Shown: one piece after another, positions 34,414-43,487 of the stretch
Position numbering within the stretch: position 1 is the first letter of the stretch
Layout: each line of letters opens with the position of its first letter
Assembly (NCBI RefSeq): GCF_006516955.1
Contig: NZ_VHLG01000011.1
Span: 62,001-126,000, forward strand
DNA: 64,000 nt
Reading direction: 5' to 3'
Origin: Martelella alba
Lineage (GTDB): Bacteria > Pseudomonadota > Alphaproteobacteria > Rhizobiales > Rhizobiaceae
Notes under the pieces: generated by a model
What the model was told of the DNA's origin: nothing
What the model saw: the letters and a program-made list of their open reading frames with translations, nothing else
The model's database searches: none
Made by a program: the position numbers and the translations under genes

Positions 34414-35168
34414 TCACCATAGACGGTGTCACCAAGAGCTACGGCGCAACGAAGGTGCTCGATAATGTGACGCTTGATATCCCCAAAGGGGGCGTCACCA
34501 GCATCGTCGGGCCGAATGGCGCCGGAAAGTCGACCCTGCTTGCCATCGTCGCACGGCTGATGAAGCCGGATTGCGGCCGGGTCACGGTTGGCGGGCTGGA
34601 TGTCTTTGAAAGCGATGATCGTGCGCTCGCCCGCATGCTGTCGATCATGCGGCAGGAAAATCACATTGCGGCACGGCTGACGGTCGAGGACCTCGTCGGA
34701 TTTGGCCGATTTGCCTGGTCACGCGGCCGCCTGACGGCCGAAGACCGCGACCATGTTGCCCGGGCCATGGCTGTAACAGACCTGACCCCGTTCGCGGATC
34801 GCTATCTCGATCAGCTTTCCGGCGGCCAGCGCCAGCGCGCCTTCTTCGCCATGGTGCTGGCGCAGGATACCGATGTGATGCTGTTTGATGAACCGCTCAA
34901 TAATCTCGACATGAAACATGCCGTCGCCACCATGCGGCTGATCCGCCGCATGGCCAGCGAATTTGGCAAGACGGTGGTTCTTGTGGTGCATGACATCAAT
35001 TTCGCTGCCGCCTATTCCGACCGGCTGGTGGCCATGCGCGAGGGAAAACTCTTCGCACGGGGAACCCCTGACGAGATTGTACGCGAAGACGTGCTGGAGG
35101 CGATTTTCGATACGCAATTCGCCGTCCGCGATTTCGGCGGCCGGCGCATTGTGGATTTTTACAGCTAA
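34410..35168 (+). CDS. Iron-siderophore ABC transporter ATP-binding protein (FecE/YclP type)
   Basis: This is a 252-residue ATPase for the siderophore importer. Walker A is GPNGAGKST (34-42), the signature LSGGQRQRAF, Walker B VMLFDEPLNNLD and the H-loop VVHDINFAAAYSD. The D-loop NNLDMKHAV is typical of the iron/B12 subfamily. It closes the permease-permease-ATPase operon, overlapping the upstream gene by 4 bp, and ends 3 bp before the stop of a convergent hypothetical gene. Confidence 0.92.
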   Translation: MITIDGVTKSYGATKVLDNVTLDIPKGGVTSIVGPNGAGKSTLLAIVARLMKPDCGRVTVGGLDVFESDDRALARMLSIMRQENHIAARLTVEDLVGFGRFAWSRGRLTAEDRDHVARAMAVTDLTPFADRYLDQLSGGQRQRAFFAMVLAQDTDVMLFDEPLNNLDMKHAVATMRLIRRMASEFGKTVVLVVHDINFAAAYSDRLVAMREGKLFARGTPDEIVREDVLEAIFDTQFAVRDFGGRRIVDFYS

Positions 35169-35171
35169 CGG

Positions 35172-35561
35172 TCAGTTACCGTCTTTCTTCTCGGTGTCCT
35201 GCAGGTTCTTTTCCAGCGTTTGTGCCTGAGGTGTCTGCTCGACTTCCTTTAGCAGCGTGCCCTCCGGCTCGCCCGGCATATCGCCGTCGTCATCATCCTC
35301 TTTGACGTCAACGCCATCCACAGGTGGCAGCGTATCGTCGGTTTCCGCATTGCAGGGCGGCAGCGGTGCATCGCCGCAGGGACCGGGCGGTCCGGACTGG
35401 ACGCGCGTATGGAGTCCATCAGCAACCGAAAGCTGCATGGCCTGTCCGACAGGGGACATGGCGAAAACAGCACCGGCCTGACATACGAAAATCGTAGCAG
35501 CTGCCGAAAGCGCTGCGATCTTATAGGAATAGCTCACGTTAATCTCCATCTCCCGCGCCAT
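35172..35561 (-). CDS. Hypothetical exported acidic protein
   Basis: No family was recognised. It has up to 129 residues: a signal peptide (IAALSAAATIFVCQAGAVFA) and a low-complexity, acidic mature part with paired cysteines (PCGDAPLPPC) and a VDVKEDDDDGDMPGEPEGTL stretch. The start is uncertain: ATG at 35561, ATG at 35549, or GTG at 35537, which has GGGAGATGGAG well placed upstream. It is convergent with the iron ATPase gene, so it is not part of that operon. It is probably a secreted or periplasmic protein. Confidence 0.6.
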   Translation of the reverse strand: MAREMEINVSYSYKIAALSAAATIFVCQAGAVFAMSPVGQAMQLSVADGLHTRVQSGPPGPCGDAPLPPCNAETDDTLPPVDGVDVKEDDDDGDMPGEPEGTLLKEVEQTPQAQTLEKNLQDTEKKDGN

Positions 35562-35605
35562 TATCAGATAGATCTAGCACAAGGCATAAGCGCATATCCA
35601 GCGCC

Positions 35606-36640
35606 TTAGGAGCCCTGTTCCATCCCGATCAGCACGTTGGCGACATTATAGCCGATCTCCGCCACGCCATAACCGCCCTCCATGACCACGGCGACCGGCA
35701 GACCAAGCCCCGCAATCATCGCCCCCATCTCCAGATAATCGTCTGTTGCCAGCCTGAAAAAGGAGATCGGATCTTTCTCGAAGGTATCGACGCCAAGCGA
35801 CAGGACAAGCGCATCCGCGCCATAGTCGGCGATGCGCTTCAATGCCAGTGCCAGCGTTTCGCGATAGGCGGGCCAGCCGGTTCCGCGCGGCATCGGAAAA
35901 TTGGCATTGAAGCCGAGACCAGCGCCGGTGCCCTTTTCCTCTGCAAATCCCCAGAAGTAAGGAAAGGCATCCTCCGGCTCGCCATGCAGCGAGACGAAGA
36001 AAATATCGTCACGGGCATAGGTAACATCCTGGGTGCCATTGCCGTGGTGAAAATCGACATCCAGGATCGCCACTTTTTCCGCGCCTCTGTCCAGCAGACG
36101 CTGGGCAGCAATCGCGGCATTGTTCAGGAAGCAATAGCCACCGAAGAGATCAATGCCGGCGTGATGACCGGGTGGACGGCTGAGCGAAAAGGCAAAGCGA
36201 TTGGACGCGGCCAGCCAGTCGGCGGCAGAGAGCGCACAATCCTTGGCAGCGGCAACCGCCCGCCAGGTACCCTCGGTAATCGAGGTTTCACAGGAATTGG
36301 CATAATAGCCGAGCATGCCGTCGATATTTTTCGGCGGGCGGGCGTGATCGGAACGGCGCACCTGCAGCGAGATCGGGATCGCCTCGGTGGTGAAGCCAGC
36401 ATCACGCCAGAGCGCCCAGGCTTTTTGCAGAAATTCAACGTAGCCGGCATCATGAAGTTTCAGCGGCACCGACAGGTCGTACCGTTCGGGTGCGGCGACA
36501 TCGGTAAAGCCCTTTTCGCGCACGGCGGCCAGGATCCATTCGGCGCGAAACGGCCCCTCAAAGGGTTTTGCAAGCTCTCCGCCGTGAAGTTCCGTCTTTG
36601 CATCGCGGAACTTGTGATCTTCTGAATAGAATACGCGCAT
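35606..36640 (-). CDS. Acetylpolyamine amidohydrolase / histone deacetylase-family protein
   Basis: This is a zinc amidohydrolase of 344 residues, the length of bacterial acetylpolyamine amidohydrolases. Active-site residues are the His pair H159-H160 in RPPGHHAG, Zn ligands Asp196 and His198 in DVDFHHGNG, and a second Asp ligand near 286 in LSLGVDTFEKDP. GGYCFLNNAAIAA is the family's glycine/asparagine loop. It deacetylates acetylated polyamines in the cytoplasm. The start is the ATG with GGGGAG upstream; a 66-codon in-frame extension is rejected. It follows a GNAT gene and an XRE-cupin regulator on the same strand, separated by an 18-bp palindrome. Confidence 0.88.
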   Translation of the reverse strand: MRVFYSEDHKFRDAKTELHGGELAKPFEGPFRAEWILAAVREKGFTDVAAPERYDLSVPLKLHDAGYVEFLQKAWALWRDAGFTTEAIPISLQVRRSDHARPPKNIDGMLGYYANSCETSITEGTWRAVAAAKDCALSAADWLAASNRFAFSLSRPPGHHAGIDLFGGYCFLNNAAIAAQRLLDRGAEKVAILDVDFHHGNGTQDVTYARDDIFFVSLHGEPEDAFPYFWGFAEEKGTGAGLGFNANFPMPRGTGWPAYRETLALALKRIADYGADALVLSLGVDTFEKDPISFFRLATDDYLEMGAMIAGLGLPVAVVMEGGYGVAEIGYNVANVLIGMEQGS

Positions 36641-36674
36641 ATGGCTCCCCTGCTTTTGTTTAAAAATGTGCTGA

Positions 36675-36692
36675 GCCGGTTCTAGAACCGGC
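36675..36692. promoter_or_regulatory. Perfect 18-bp palindrome between the GNAT and amidohydrolase genes
   Basis: GCCGGTTCTAGAACCGGC is self-complementary over 18 bp. On the minus strand it lies 24 bp after the GNAT stop and 35 bp before the amidohydrolase start, with TTTTT a few bases later. It could be an operator for the adjacent XRE-cupin regulator or a 7-bp hairpin terminator. The symmetry is seen; the role is inferred. Confidence 0.55.
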
Positions 36693-36716
36693 GGGAGGGC
36701 GCCGTAAAGACTCCGG

Positions 36717-37241
36717 TCAAACCTCAAGCCTCTTGTAGAAAAAAGTCGTGCCGCAATAGCCGCCCGCCGGATAGAGAGCGTAATCGGGAACCGTGCCGAC
36801 GCGGATCCAGCCGAGCCGGGGATAGATCGCTTCGGCATCCGAGCCGGTTGCAGTGTCCAGCACCAAAAGAAAACGTCCGCGTGCAGCGCTTTCGGCCTCG
36901 GCCGCGGCCATCAATGCCCGGGCAAGCCCGCGACCACGCGCTGAGCGCATGACGATCAGTTTCATCAGATCACCGCGATGCGGCTGATTGGGCTTTTGCG
37001 CGAAACCGATCTGAACCGTGCCAAGGATTTCACCCGCCTCTTCGGCAATCAGCAGGATATGACTGCCCATGGCGACCCCTTCGGCCGTTTCGCGCCAGAA
37101 CCTCTCCGCCGCAACCACATCGAAAGGCGCCATAAAGCCCATCGAGGCATTGTCCTCCACACTGTCTTCCAGCAGCGCGACCAGCCCCGGCACGGCCTGA
37201 AGGGCCGTTTCAGCATCGAGAAGACGAATTTCAGCCGTCAT
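36717..37241 (-). CDS. GNAT-family N-acetyltransferase
   Basis: This is a 174-residue acetyl-CoA-dependent acetyltransferase. The acetyl-CoA binding motif A is at about 90-115 (LMKLIVMRSARGRGLARALM, with R-x-x-G-x-G/A), followed by LLVLDTATGSDAEAIYPRLG. The acceptor is not evident from sequence. It sits 15 bp downstream of the XRE-cupin regulator and upstream of an acetylpolyamine amidohydrolase, so polyamine acetylation is a reasonable but unproven guess. Antibiotic or amino-acid acetylation are alternatives. Confidence 0.85.
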   Translation of the reverse strand: MTAEIRLLDAETALQAVPGLVALLEDSVEDNASMGFMAPFDVVAAERFWRETAEGVAMGSHILLIAEEAGEILGTVQIGFAQKPNQPHRGDLMKLIVMRSARGRGLARALMAAAEAESAARGRFLLVLDTATGSDAEAIYPRLGWIRVGTVPDYALYPAGGYCGTTFFYKRLEV

Positions 37242-37256
37242 GACGGTCCCTTTCCT

Positions 37257-37853
37257 TCACGCGCCCCGCTCGATGATCACGGCGTAGCGCACATCTTCGG
37301 CAGTCAGATTTTCAAATGCATGAGTGATGGCGATGTCCATGAAGAGGCAATCGCCGGTCTCAAGGCGGTAATCCCGATCCCCGACACGCACATCAAGCGC
37401 GCCTTCCAGGACCCAGAGATATTGCCGCGTTCCCGCAGACCCCGGCTCCGGCGGGAAGAAGATGCGCGCACCGGCGGGAAAGCGGACCGAAACGATATCG
37501 ACATTAGACCCGACGCCTGCCGGTGAAACCGCGCGGCGGATATAGCCCGTTTCCGGATCGCGCCAGACCGGCTGATCACCGTGCCGCGACAGCGGATCGG
37601 CCGGACGGTCGGCATCGGCGAAAAAATCGGACAAAGTCGTGCCGAGCGCCGCACAAAGCTTGGCCAGAAGCAGTGCCGAAGGCGAGGCCTCAGCCCGCTC
37701 GATCCGCGAAATCATCGCCCGGCTGACGCCGGAGACATCCGCCAGCTGGTCAAGCGTCAGACTGCGAAGATTGCGCAGCCGTTTCAGGTTCACACCGATG
37801 GCGTGGTCAAAATTGCGATCCAGATCATCCATGATGAGATCATGGATTTCCAC
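37257..37853 (-). CDS. XRE-family regulator with C-terminal cupin (PuuR-like)
   Basis: This 198-residue regulator has an N-terminal XRE helix-turn-helix at about 18-73 (NLKRLRNLRSLTLDQLADVS, VSRAMISRIERAEASPSALL) and a C-terminal cupin at about 110-197 (RQYLWVLEGALDVRVGDRDY, LETGDCLFMDIAITHAFEN). Proteins of this form include PuuR, which controls putrescine catabolism. It leads the set regulator-GNAT-acetylpolyamine amidohydrolase on the minus strand. The ATG at 37853 is used; an in-frame ATG seven codons on is possible. The ligand is inferred at best. Confidence 0.87.
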   Translation of the reverse strand: MEIHDLIMDDLDRNFDHAIGVNLKRLRNLRSLTLDQLADVSGVSRAMISRIERAEASPSALLLAKLCAALGTTLSDFFADADRPADPLSRHGDQPVWRDPETGYIRRAVSPAGVGSNVDIVSVRFPAGARIFFPPEPGSAGTRQYLWVLEGALDVRVGDRDYRLETGDCLFMDIAITHAFENLTAEDVRYAVIIERGA

Positions 37854-37919
37854 TATATGAGAGTCAAGCGCAAATTTTTGAGAATTGCGGTCAACCGCCC
37901 ATACCCCGAAATGTCCGCC

Positions 37920-38729
37920 TCACTCCGCCCGCCAGGCCGTATCACCGCAAGGGCCGGTGGTATCGAGCACGGCGCGAAGATCACCACGCTTGACTGCGGC
38001 ATCGATGAAGGCTTTGCGTTTGGGGGTAAGCTGGGCCTCCAGATCCGGGCTGTTGATGGCCAGGATACCGAAGCGGCTACCGGGATCGAGGATCATCCGC
38101 TGACGTGCGAAATCCGTGTCGATCAGCGATTTCTTGAGAAAATAGAGAAGATCGGGGTTCAGTTCCGTTCTGTCCGGCTCGCCATCCAGAAGGATCATGT
38201 TGAACAGGCCCTCCTCCGATCCACGCGCGGCAATCCGCTCGACCCGACGGATGGTCTCAACCATATAGCGATCCGCATCCGTTACCGGCTCGCCCTCAAA
38301 GCGCCCGCAATAACGCACGGTGAAGCGCAATGGCGTCGCCCAGATATCCTTGTGGAGCTTCAGCACATAAGGTGACGTCAGACAGGTCACGAGGTAATCA
38401 TCACCATAGGCCTCGACGCCGGCGCGAAAGGCCTGATCCCGCTCCTCAGGCGTCCCCTGCCGGGCGAATTCAGGATAATAGCGTTCATAAGCCGTCAGAT
38501 AGCGGCCGAAATAGTCCCCGCAATCTAGCACCATATTGCTGTCTTCAGGAGACAAAAAGACATAGAGCATCGTCTCGTCGTCCAGATCATGAAGGGCAGG
38601 GATGGGGTGATCGGCGAAGGACCAGGCAAGCTCGGCATGCACCGTGGACGCAAGCCCCGACAGCACGCTCAGCAAGACCGCGGCAAACCGCAACAACCGT
38701 GAAACGGACAAATTCTCATCCCCCTTCAT
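37920..38729 (-). CDS. Hypothetical exported protein
   Basis: No family was recognised. The 269-residue product has a signal peptide (LLRFAAVLLSVLSGLASTVHA, cleavage near 31) and a soluble mature part with cysteines at LDCGDYFG, VTCLTSPY, RYCGRFEG and GPCGDTAW, which could form two disulfides in the periplasm. Other visible blocks are FLKKSLIDTDFARQRMILDP and LTPKRKAFIDAAVKRGDLRA. The start chosen is MKGDENLSVS; a TTG six codons on has a better ribosome-binding site (GGGGGATG). The open frame continues antisense through lepA for 600 more codons; that extension is an artefact of GC-rich DNA. Confidence 0.7.
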   Translation of the reverse strand: MKGDENLSVSRLLRFAAVLLSVLSGLASTVHAELAWSFADHPIPALHDLDDETMLYVFLSPEDSNMVLDCGDYFGRYLTAYERYYPEFARQGTPEERDQAFRAGVEAYGDDYLVTCLTSPYVLKLHKDIWATPLRFTVRYCGRFEGEPVTDADRYMVETIRRVERIAARGSEEGLFNMILLDGEPDRTELNPDLLYFLKKSLIDTDFARQRMILDPGSRFGILAINSPDLEAQLTPKRKAFIDAAVKRGDLRAVLDTTGPCGDTAWRAE

Positions 38730-38996
38730 CCCCGCCAGATACAACCATAAAGAAATTCGATAGAGAAATACACTCGACCAAATGTTTCTCTGTATTGGAA
38801 ACAACAGCGGCATCGAAATGCCGCCGCCGAAGACATCAGCCCCGCAATCATCAAGATTGACGATCTCAATGAATTGCGCGCGGGCTATATTACGAGAGCG
38901 CAAGGTGCTTGGCTCGCGGTTAGGGCCAGAAGAACAACGGCGGCGCCTGCGCAATTTCGCTTTGAAGACGCCGCATCCGCTGCTATATGCGCGGGC

Positions 38997-40823
38997 ATGA
39001 GCACAAATGACGATCGCATCCCGCTGGACCATATCCGCAACTTTTCCATCGTGGCCCATATCGACCACGGGAAATCGACGCTTGCCGACCGCCTGATTCA
39101 GACATGCGGCGGGCTGGCGGAGCGTGAAATGTCCGCCCAGGTGCTCGATAACATGGATATCGAGCGTGAACGCGGCATCACCATCAAGGCCCAGACCGTG
39201 CGCCTGCACTACAAGGCCGATAATGGTGAAACCTATGTGCTGAACCTGATCGACACGCCCGGCCATGTCGACTTCGCCTATGAAGTCTCGCGCTCGCTTT
39301 CGGCCTGCGAAGGCTCGCTTCTGGTGGTCGATGCCAGCCAGGGCGTCGAAGCCCAGACGCTCGCCAATGTCTATCAGGCGATCGACAATGATCACGAACT
39401 GGTCACCGTCCTCAACAAGATCGACCTGCCCGCAGCCGAACCCGAGCGCGTCAAGGAACAGATCGAGGATGTGATCGGCATTGATGCCTCCGACGCCGTG
39501 ATGATCTCGGCCAAGACCGGGCTCGGCATTCACGATGTGCTGGAAGCGATCGTTCACCGCCTGCCTGCGCCAAAGACGGAAAAGGGCGAGAATGCCCCGC
39601 TGAAGGCGTTGCTGGTCGATAGCTGGTATGACACCTATCTCGGCGTCATGGTTCTTGTGCGCATCATCGATGGCGTTTTGAAAAAGGGCCAGACCATCCG
39701 CATGATGGGTACGGATGCCAAATATCCGGTTGAACGCGTCGGTGTTCTGACGCCGAAAATGCTGGTCGTCGACGAGCTTGGCCCCGGCGAGATCGGCGTG
39801 ATCACCGCCTCGATCAAGGAAGTGGCTGATACCCGTGTCGGCGACACGATCACCGAGGACAAGCGCCCGACCGAACATATGCTGCCCGGCTTCAAACCGG
39901 CCCAGCCGGTGGTGTTCTGCGGCCTGTTCCCGGTCGATGCCAATGATTTTGAGGATCTGCGCGCTGCCGTCGGCAAGCTGCGCCTCAATGATGCATCTTT
40001 CTCGTTTGAAATGGAAAGCTCCGCCGCCCTCGGCTTCGGCTTCCGCTGCGGCTTTCTCGGACTTTTGCATCTGGAAATCATTCAGGAACGCCTGGAACGC
40101 GAGTTCGATCTCGACCTGATCGCCACGGCGCCATCGGTTGTCTATGAAATGTCCATGACCGACGGCTCGGAGATCGAGCTGCACAATCCGGCAGACATGC
40201 CGGAAGTGGTCAAAATCAGCGAAATCCGAGAGCCCTGGATCAAGGCCTCGATCCTGACGCCCGACGATTATCTCGGCAGTATCCTGAAGCTCTGCCAGGA
40301 TCGGCGCGGCATCCAGACCGATCTCACCTATGTGGGCAACCGGGCTATGCTCTCCTATGATCTGCCGCTCAACGAGGTCGTGTTCGACTTCTATGACCGG
40401 CTGAAGTCGATCTCCAAGGGCTATGCCTCCTTCGACTATCATCTCGCCGACTACCGCGCTGGCAACCTCGTGAAAATGTCGATCCTCGTCAATGGCGAGC
40501 CGGTTGATGCACTGTCGATGCTTGTACACCGCTCGGCGGCAGAAAAACGCGGCCGCGACATGTGCGAGAAGCTGAAGGAACTGATCCCGAAGCACATGTT
40601 CAAGATCCCGATCCAGGCCGCAATCGGCGGCACGGTGATTGCGCGCGAAACCATTTCGGCGCTCCGGAAGGACGTGACGGCCAAATGCTATGGCGGTGAC
40701 GCAACCCGCAAGCGCAAGCTTCTGGAAAAGCAGAAGGCCGGCAAGAAGCGCATGCGCCAGTTCGGCAAGGTGGAAATCCCGCAGGAAGCCTTTATCGCCG
40801 CGCTGAAAATGAGCGACGAGTAA
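38997..40823 (+). CDS. lepA: Elongation factor 4 (LepA)
   Basis: LepA is a ribosome-associated translational GTPase that remodels stalled or mistranslocated ribosomes. The 608-residue product is of normal length. G1 AHIDHGKST is at 20-28, G2 [14 protein letters not shown]3 DTPGHVDF and G4 NKID. The C-terminal LepA domain ends with [20 protein letters not shown], the conserved basic tail. The start is [10 protein letters not shown] at 38997; the frame is open 41 codons upstream but lacks conservation. A clear hairpin terminator follows. Confidence 0.97.
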   Translation: MSTNDDRIPLDHIRNFSIVAHIDHGKSTLADRLIQTCGGLAEREMSAQVLDNMDIERERGITIKAQTVRLHYKADNGETYVLNLIDTPGHVDFAYEVSRSLSACEGSLLVVDASQGVEAQTLANVYQAIDNDHELVTVLNKIDLPAAEPERVKEQIEDVIGIDASDAVMISAKTGLGIHDVLEAIVHRLPAPKTEKGENAPLKALLVDSWYDTYLGVMVLVRIIDGVLKKGQTIRMMGTDAKYPVERVGVLTPKMLVVDELGPGEIGVITASIKEVADTRVGDTITEDKRPTEHMLPGFKPAQPVVFCGLFPVDANDFEDLRAAVGKLRLNDASFSFEMESSAALGFGFRCGFLGLLHLEIIQERLEREFDLDLIATAPSVVYEMSMTDGSEIELHNPADMPEVVKISEIREPWIKASILTPDDYLGSILKLCQDRRGIQTDLTYVGNRAMLSYDLPLNEVVFDFYDRLKSISKGYASFDYHLADYRAGNLVKMSILVNGEPVDALSMLVHRSAAEKRGRDMCEKLKELIPKHMFKIPIQAAIGGTVIARETISALRKDVTAKCYGGDATRKRKLLEKQKAGKKRMRQFGKVEIPQEAFIAALKMSDE

Positions 40824-40853
40824 AATTCACACCACTTGCGCAATGCATGAAGG

Positions 40854-40882
40854 CGGGATGGAAGGCATGGCTTTCCATCCCG
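40854..40882 (+). terminator. Terminator of lepA
   Basis: CGGGATGGAA and TTCCATCCCG form a perfect 10-bp stem around a 9-nt loop, followed by TTTGCGTTTTC. It lies 30 bp after the lepA stop. Confidence 0.8.
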
Positions 40883-40975
40883 TTTGCGTTTTCGCCCGGC
40901 CCTTTCCCTGCGATCAGGGGTGGATAAACCGCGATCCCGCCGCCATTCGGCCACGCCCCGTGCCATAATAGCGGC

Positions 40976-42835
40976 ATGAGAAACGAAAGCCTCCCCATGC
41001 CGAACCAGACCGCCGCCCTGTTCCAAAGCGCTGCCGAACCGCTGGATATTCTGCGCAACGTCTATGGCTATCCCGCTTTTCGTGGCCGTCAGGCAGAAGT
41101 GATCAACCGGCTGGTGGCCGGCGGCGATGCGGTGGTGCTGTTTCCGACGGGTGCGGGAAAATCGCTCTGCTATCAGATCCCCGCCCTTTGCCGTTCCGGT
41201 CTGGGTATCGTCATCTCGCCATTGATTGCGCTGATGCGCGATCAGGTGGAAGCGCTGAAAGGGCTTGGCGTCAAGGCCGCCGCGCTCAACTCGACCCTCA
41301 GCCAGGCCGAATTTGCCGATATCCGCAGCGCCATCGCCGGCGAGGCGCTCGATCTTCTCTATGTCACGCCGGAACGGGTTCTCACCCCCGGCTTTCAGAC
41401 CCTGATCGGAAACAGGCAACTCTCGGTCATCGCCATTGACGAAGCCCATTGCGTCTCGCAATGGGGGCATGATTTCCGCCCGGAATATGCTCGCCTCAGC
41501 GAACTGGCGGAAAGCTTTCCGGGGATCCCGAGGATCGCGCTGACCGCGACCGCCGATCCGCACACACGTGACGACATCATTGCCCGGCTGGGACTGCAGG
41601 GGGCCGATGTCTTCACCACCTCCTTCGACCGGCCGAACATCTCCTATGAGATTGTCGAGCGGAACCAGCCACGCGATCAGCTCCTTCGTTTTCTCGGACG
41701 ACACAAGGGCGAAAGCGGCATTGTCTACTGCCTGTCGCGCGCCAAGGTGGAGGAAACCGCCGAGTGGCTGAACACGAAGGGCATCCGCGCGCTTGCCTAT
41801 CATGCCGGCATGGACCGGGATCAACGTGACCGGCATCAGGATGCATTCATCCGTGAGGATGAGCTTTGCCTTGTCGCCACCGTTGCCTTTGGCATGGGCA
41901 TCGACAAGCCCAATGTGCGCTATGTCGCCCATCTCGATCTGCCGGGTTCGGTCGAGGCCTATTACCAGGAAACCGGACGCGCGGGCCGCGACGGCCTGCC
42001 ATCAGAGGTGTGGATGGCCTATGGCATGGCCGATGTGATCCAGCGCGGCCGGATGATTGATCAGGGCAATGCCCCCGATGAAATCAAGCGGGTGGAACGC
42101 GCCAAGCTGGAAGCATTGCTGTCGATCTGCGAGACGGCCGGGTGCAGGCGTCAAGCGCTTCTCGCCCATTTCGGCGAGAAGGCCCCCGAGCGCTGCGACA
42201 ATTGCGACACCTGCCTGACCCCGGTTGAAACCTGGGACGGCACGGAGGCTGCCATCAAGGCACTTGCCGCAATCTACCGAACCGGCGAACGCTTTGGCGC
42301 CGGTCATCTGGTGGATGTGCTGCGTGGCGTTGAAAACGACAAGACCCGCCGTTTCGGCCATACGGACATGCCGGTATTCGGGGTTGGCAGCGATCTTTCC
42401 GCCACCGTCTGGCGCTCGGTCTATCGCCAGCTTCTGGCCGCCGGCTTCATCCATGTCGACCACGATGCCCATGGTGCGCTGAAGCTTGATGCGGAGGCCG
42501 CCCGCCCGGTTTTCCGGCATGAGCGACAGGTCCAGTTTCGCAAGGACCGAAGCGACAAGGCGCGCAGCACAGCCAGCCGCCGCCCGTCCGGCGCGAAGGA
42601 TACGCTGGATCAGAAGGATGGCGAATTGTTTGAGAAACTGCGCGCCACCCGCATGGTGCTGGCCAAGGAAAATGCCGTTCCGCCCTATGTCATCTTTCCT
42701 GACACGACACTGGTTGCCATGGCGAGGGAACGCCCATCGGACGAAGAGGAAATGCTGGAAATTTCCGGCGTCGGACCGTCAAAACTGGAGCGCTACGGCG
42801 AGGCATTTCTCGCCGTCATACTCGAACATGGCTGA
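40976..42835 (+). CDS. recQ: ATP-dependent DNA helicase RecQ
   Basis: RecQ is a 3'-5' DNA helicase for recombinational repair, 619 residues. Motif I is FPTGAGKS, motif II IDEAHCVSQWGHDFRPEY (the DEAH box with the RecQ aromatic loop) and motif VI QETGRAGRDG. The zinc-binding cysteines are in ETAGCRRQALLAHFGEKAP and RCDNCDTC, a winged-helix RQC domain follows (about 415-510) and an HRDC domain is at about 540-617 (LRATRMVLAKENAVPPYVIF, EISGVGPSKLERYGEAFL). The start at 40976 or at an ATG seven codons later cannot be decided; neither has a strong ribosome-binding site. Confidence 0.96.
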   Translation: MRNESLPMPNQTAALFQSAAEPLDILRNVYGYPAFRGRQAEVINRLVAGGDAVVLFPTGAGKSLCYQIPALCRSGLGIVISPLIALMRDQVEALKGLGVKAAALNSTLSQAEFADIRSAIAGEALDLLYVTPERVLTPGFQTLIGNRQLSVIAIDEAHCVSQWGHDFRPEYARLSELAESFPGIPRIALTATADPHTRDDIIARLGLQGADVFTTSFDRPNISYEIVERNQPRDQLLRFLGRHKGESGIVYCLSRAKVEETAEWLNTKGIRALAYHAGMDRDQRDRHQDAFIREDELCLVATVAFGMGIDKPNVRYVAHLDLPGSVEAYYQETGRAGRDGLPSEVWMAYGMADVIQRGRMIDQGNAPDEIKRVERAKLEALLSICETAGCRRQALLAHFGEKAPERCDNCDTCLTPVETWDGTEAAIKALAAIYRTGERFGAGHLVDVLRGVENDKTRRFGHTDMPVFGVGSDLSATVWRSVYRQLLAAGFIHVDHDAHGALKLDAEAARPVFRHERQVQFRKDRSDKARSTASRRPSGAKDTLDQKDGELFEKLRATRMVLAKENAVPPYVIFPDTTLVAMARERPSDEEEMLEISGVGPSKLERYGEAFLAVILEHG

Positions 42836-42853
42836 CCTACAGCCTATTCCGGC

Positions 42854-43345
42854 TTACTTCGGCTCAGCGGTCAGCGTGTTGAAGCGGTGCTCATATTCAC
42901 GGCGCAGCTCACGGCGCAGTTCGGCCTCGCGACAGCGGCGCTCCTTTTCCGGTGAATTGAGATCGAGCTTCGGCACCGGCGTTGGCTTGCCGGAATGATC
43001 GACGGCAACCATGGTGAAATAACAGGAATTGGTGTGCCGGCGCTCCCCGGTCGGGATGTTTTCAGCCTCGACGCGAATGCCAATTTCCATCGAAGTGCGA
43101 CCGGCATAATTGACCGAGGCACGGAAGGTCACGAGTTCCCCCACATGGATCGGTTGACGAAAGGTCACCTGATCGACCGAAAGCGTGACGGCATAGACCT
43201 GGGAAAAGCGCGCGGCGCAGGAATAGGCCACCCGGTCCAGAAGGTTCAGCAGCGCACCGCCATGCACCTTGCCGGAAAAATTCGCCATATCAGGCGTCAT
43301 CAGCACAACCATTTCAATCTGGCTCGGATCGTGGGCGCGGTCCAT
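42854..43345 (-). CDS. Acyl-CoA thioesterase (YciA/ACOT hotdog family)
   Basis: This 163-residue hotdog-fold enzyme hydrolyses acyl-CoA to free acid and CoA. The core is MVVLMTPDMANFSGKVHGGA, whose N-F-x-G-x-V-H-G-G motif is the YciA/ACOT catalytic helix start, then LLNLLDRVAYSCAARFSQ and VTLSVDQVTFRQPIHVGEL. A charged C-terminal tail (EKERRCREAELRRELRREYE) is longer than in YciA. It is convergent with recQ, with 18 bp between stops. Chain-length specificity is unknown. Confidence 0.92.
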   Translation of the reverse strand: MDRAHDPSQIEMVVLMTPDMANFSGKVHGGALLNLLDRVAYSCAARFSQVYAVTLSVDQVTFRQPIHVGELVTFRASVNYAGRTSMEIGIRVEAENIPTGERRHTNSCYFTMVAVDHSGKPTPVPKLDLNSPEKERRCREAELRRELRREYEHRFNTLTAEPK

Positions 43346-43469
43346 GGGCAGTCCTTTTCTCCGGTGAGGATCGGGTATCGAAGTCTCCAGGCAAATGCAG
43401 ATTGAATCAAGTCAAGAGCACGGGGCTTCAACATGTTCCGCTTTGAAAAGCAGGGTTGCAGACAGAAAA

Positions 43470-43486
43470 GCCGGCATTTCGCCGGC
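43470..43486. terminator. Terminator-like hairpin, left duplicate flanking repeat copy 2
   Basis: GCCGGC-ATTTC-GCCGGC, preceded by AAAA. It is identical in stem and loop to the hairpin at 43692-43710 and unlike the hairpins that flank repeat copy 1. It lies on the distal side of the element from the autotransporter gene. Confidence 0.7.
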
Positions 43487-43487
43487 C

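Noticed and set aside
38730-40595. The 891-codon minus-strand open frame extending from the hypothetical exported protein through lepA
   Set aside because: It is antisense to the firmly identified lepA. The translated extension has no conserved sequence, and the signal peptide of the real product begins near 38729.
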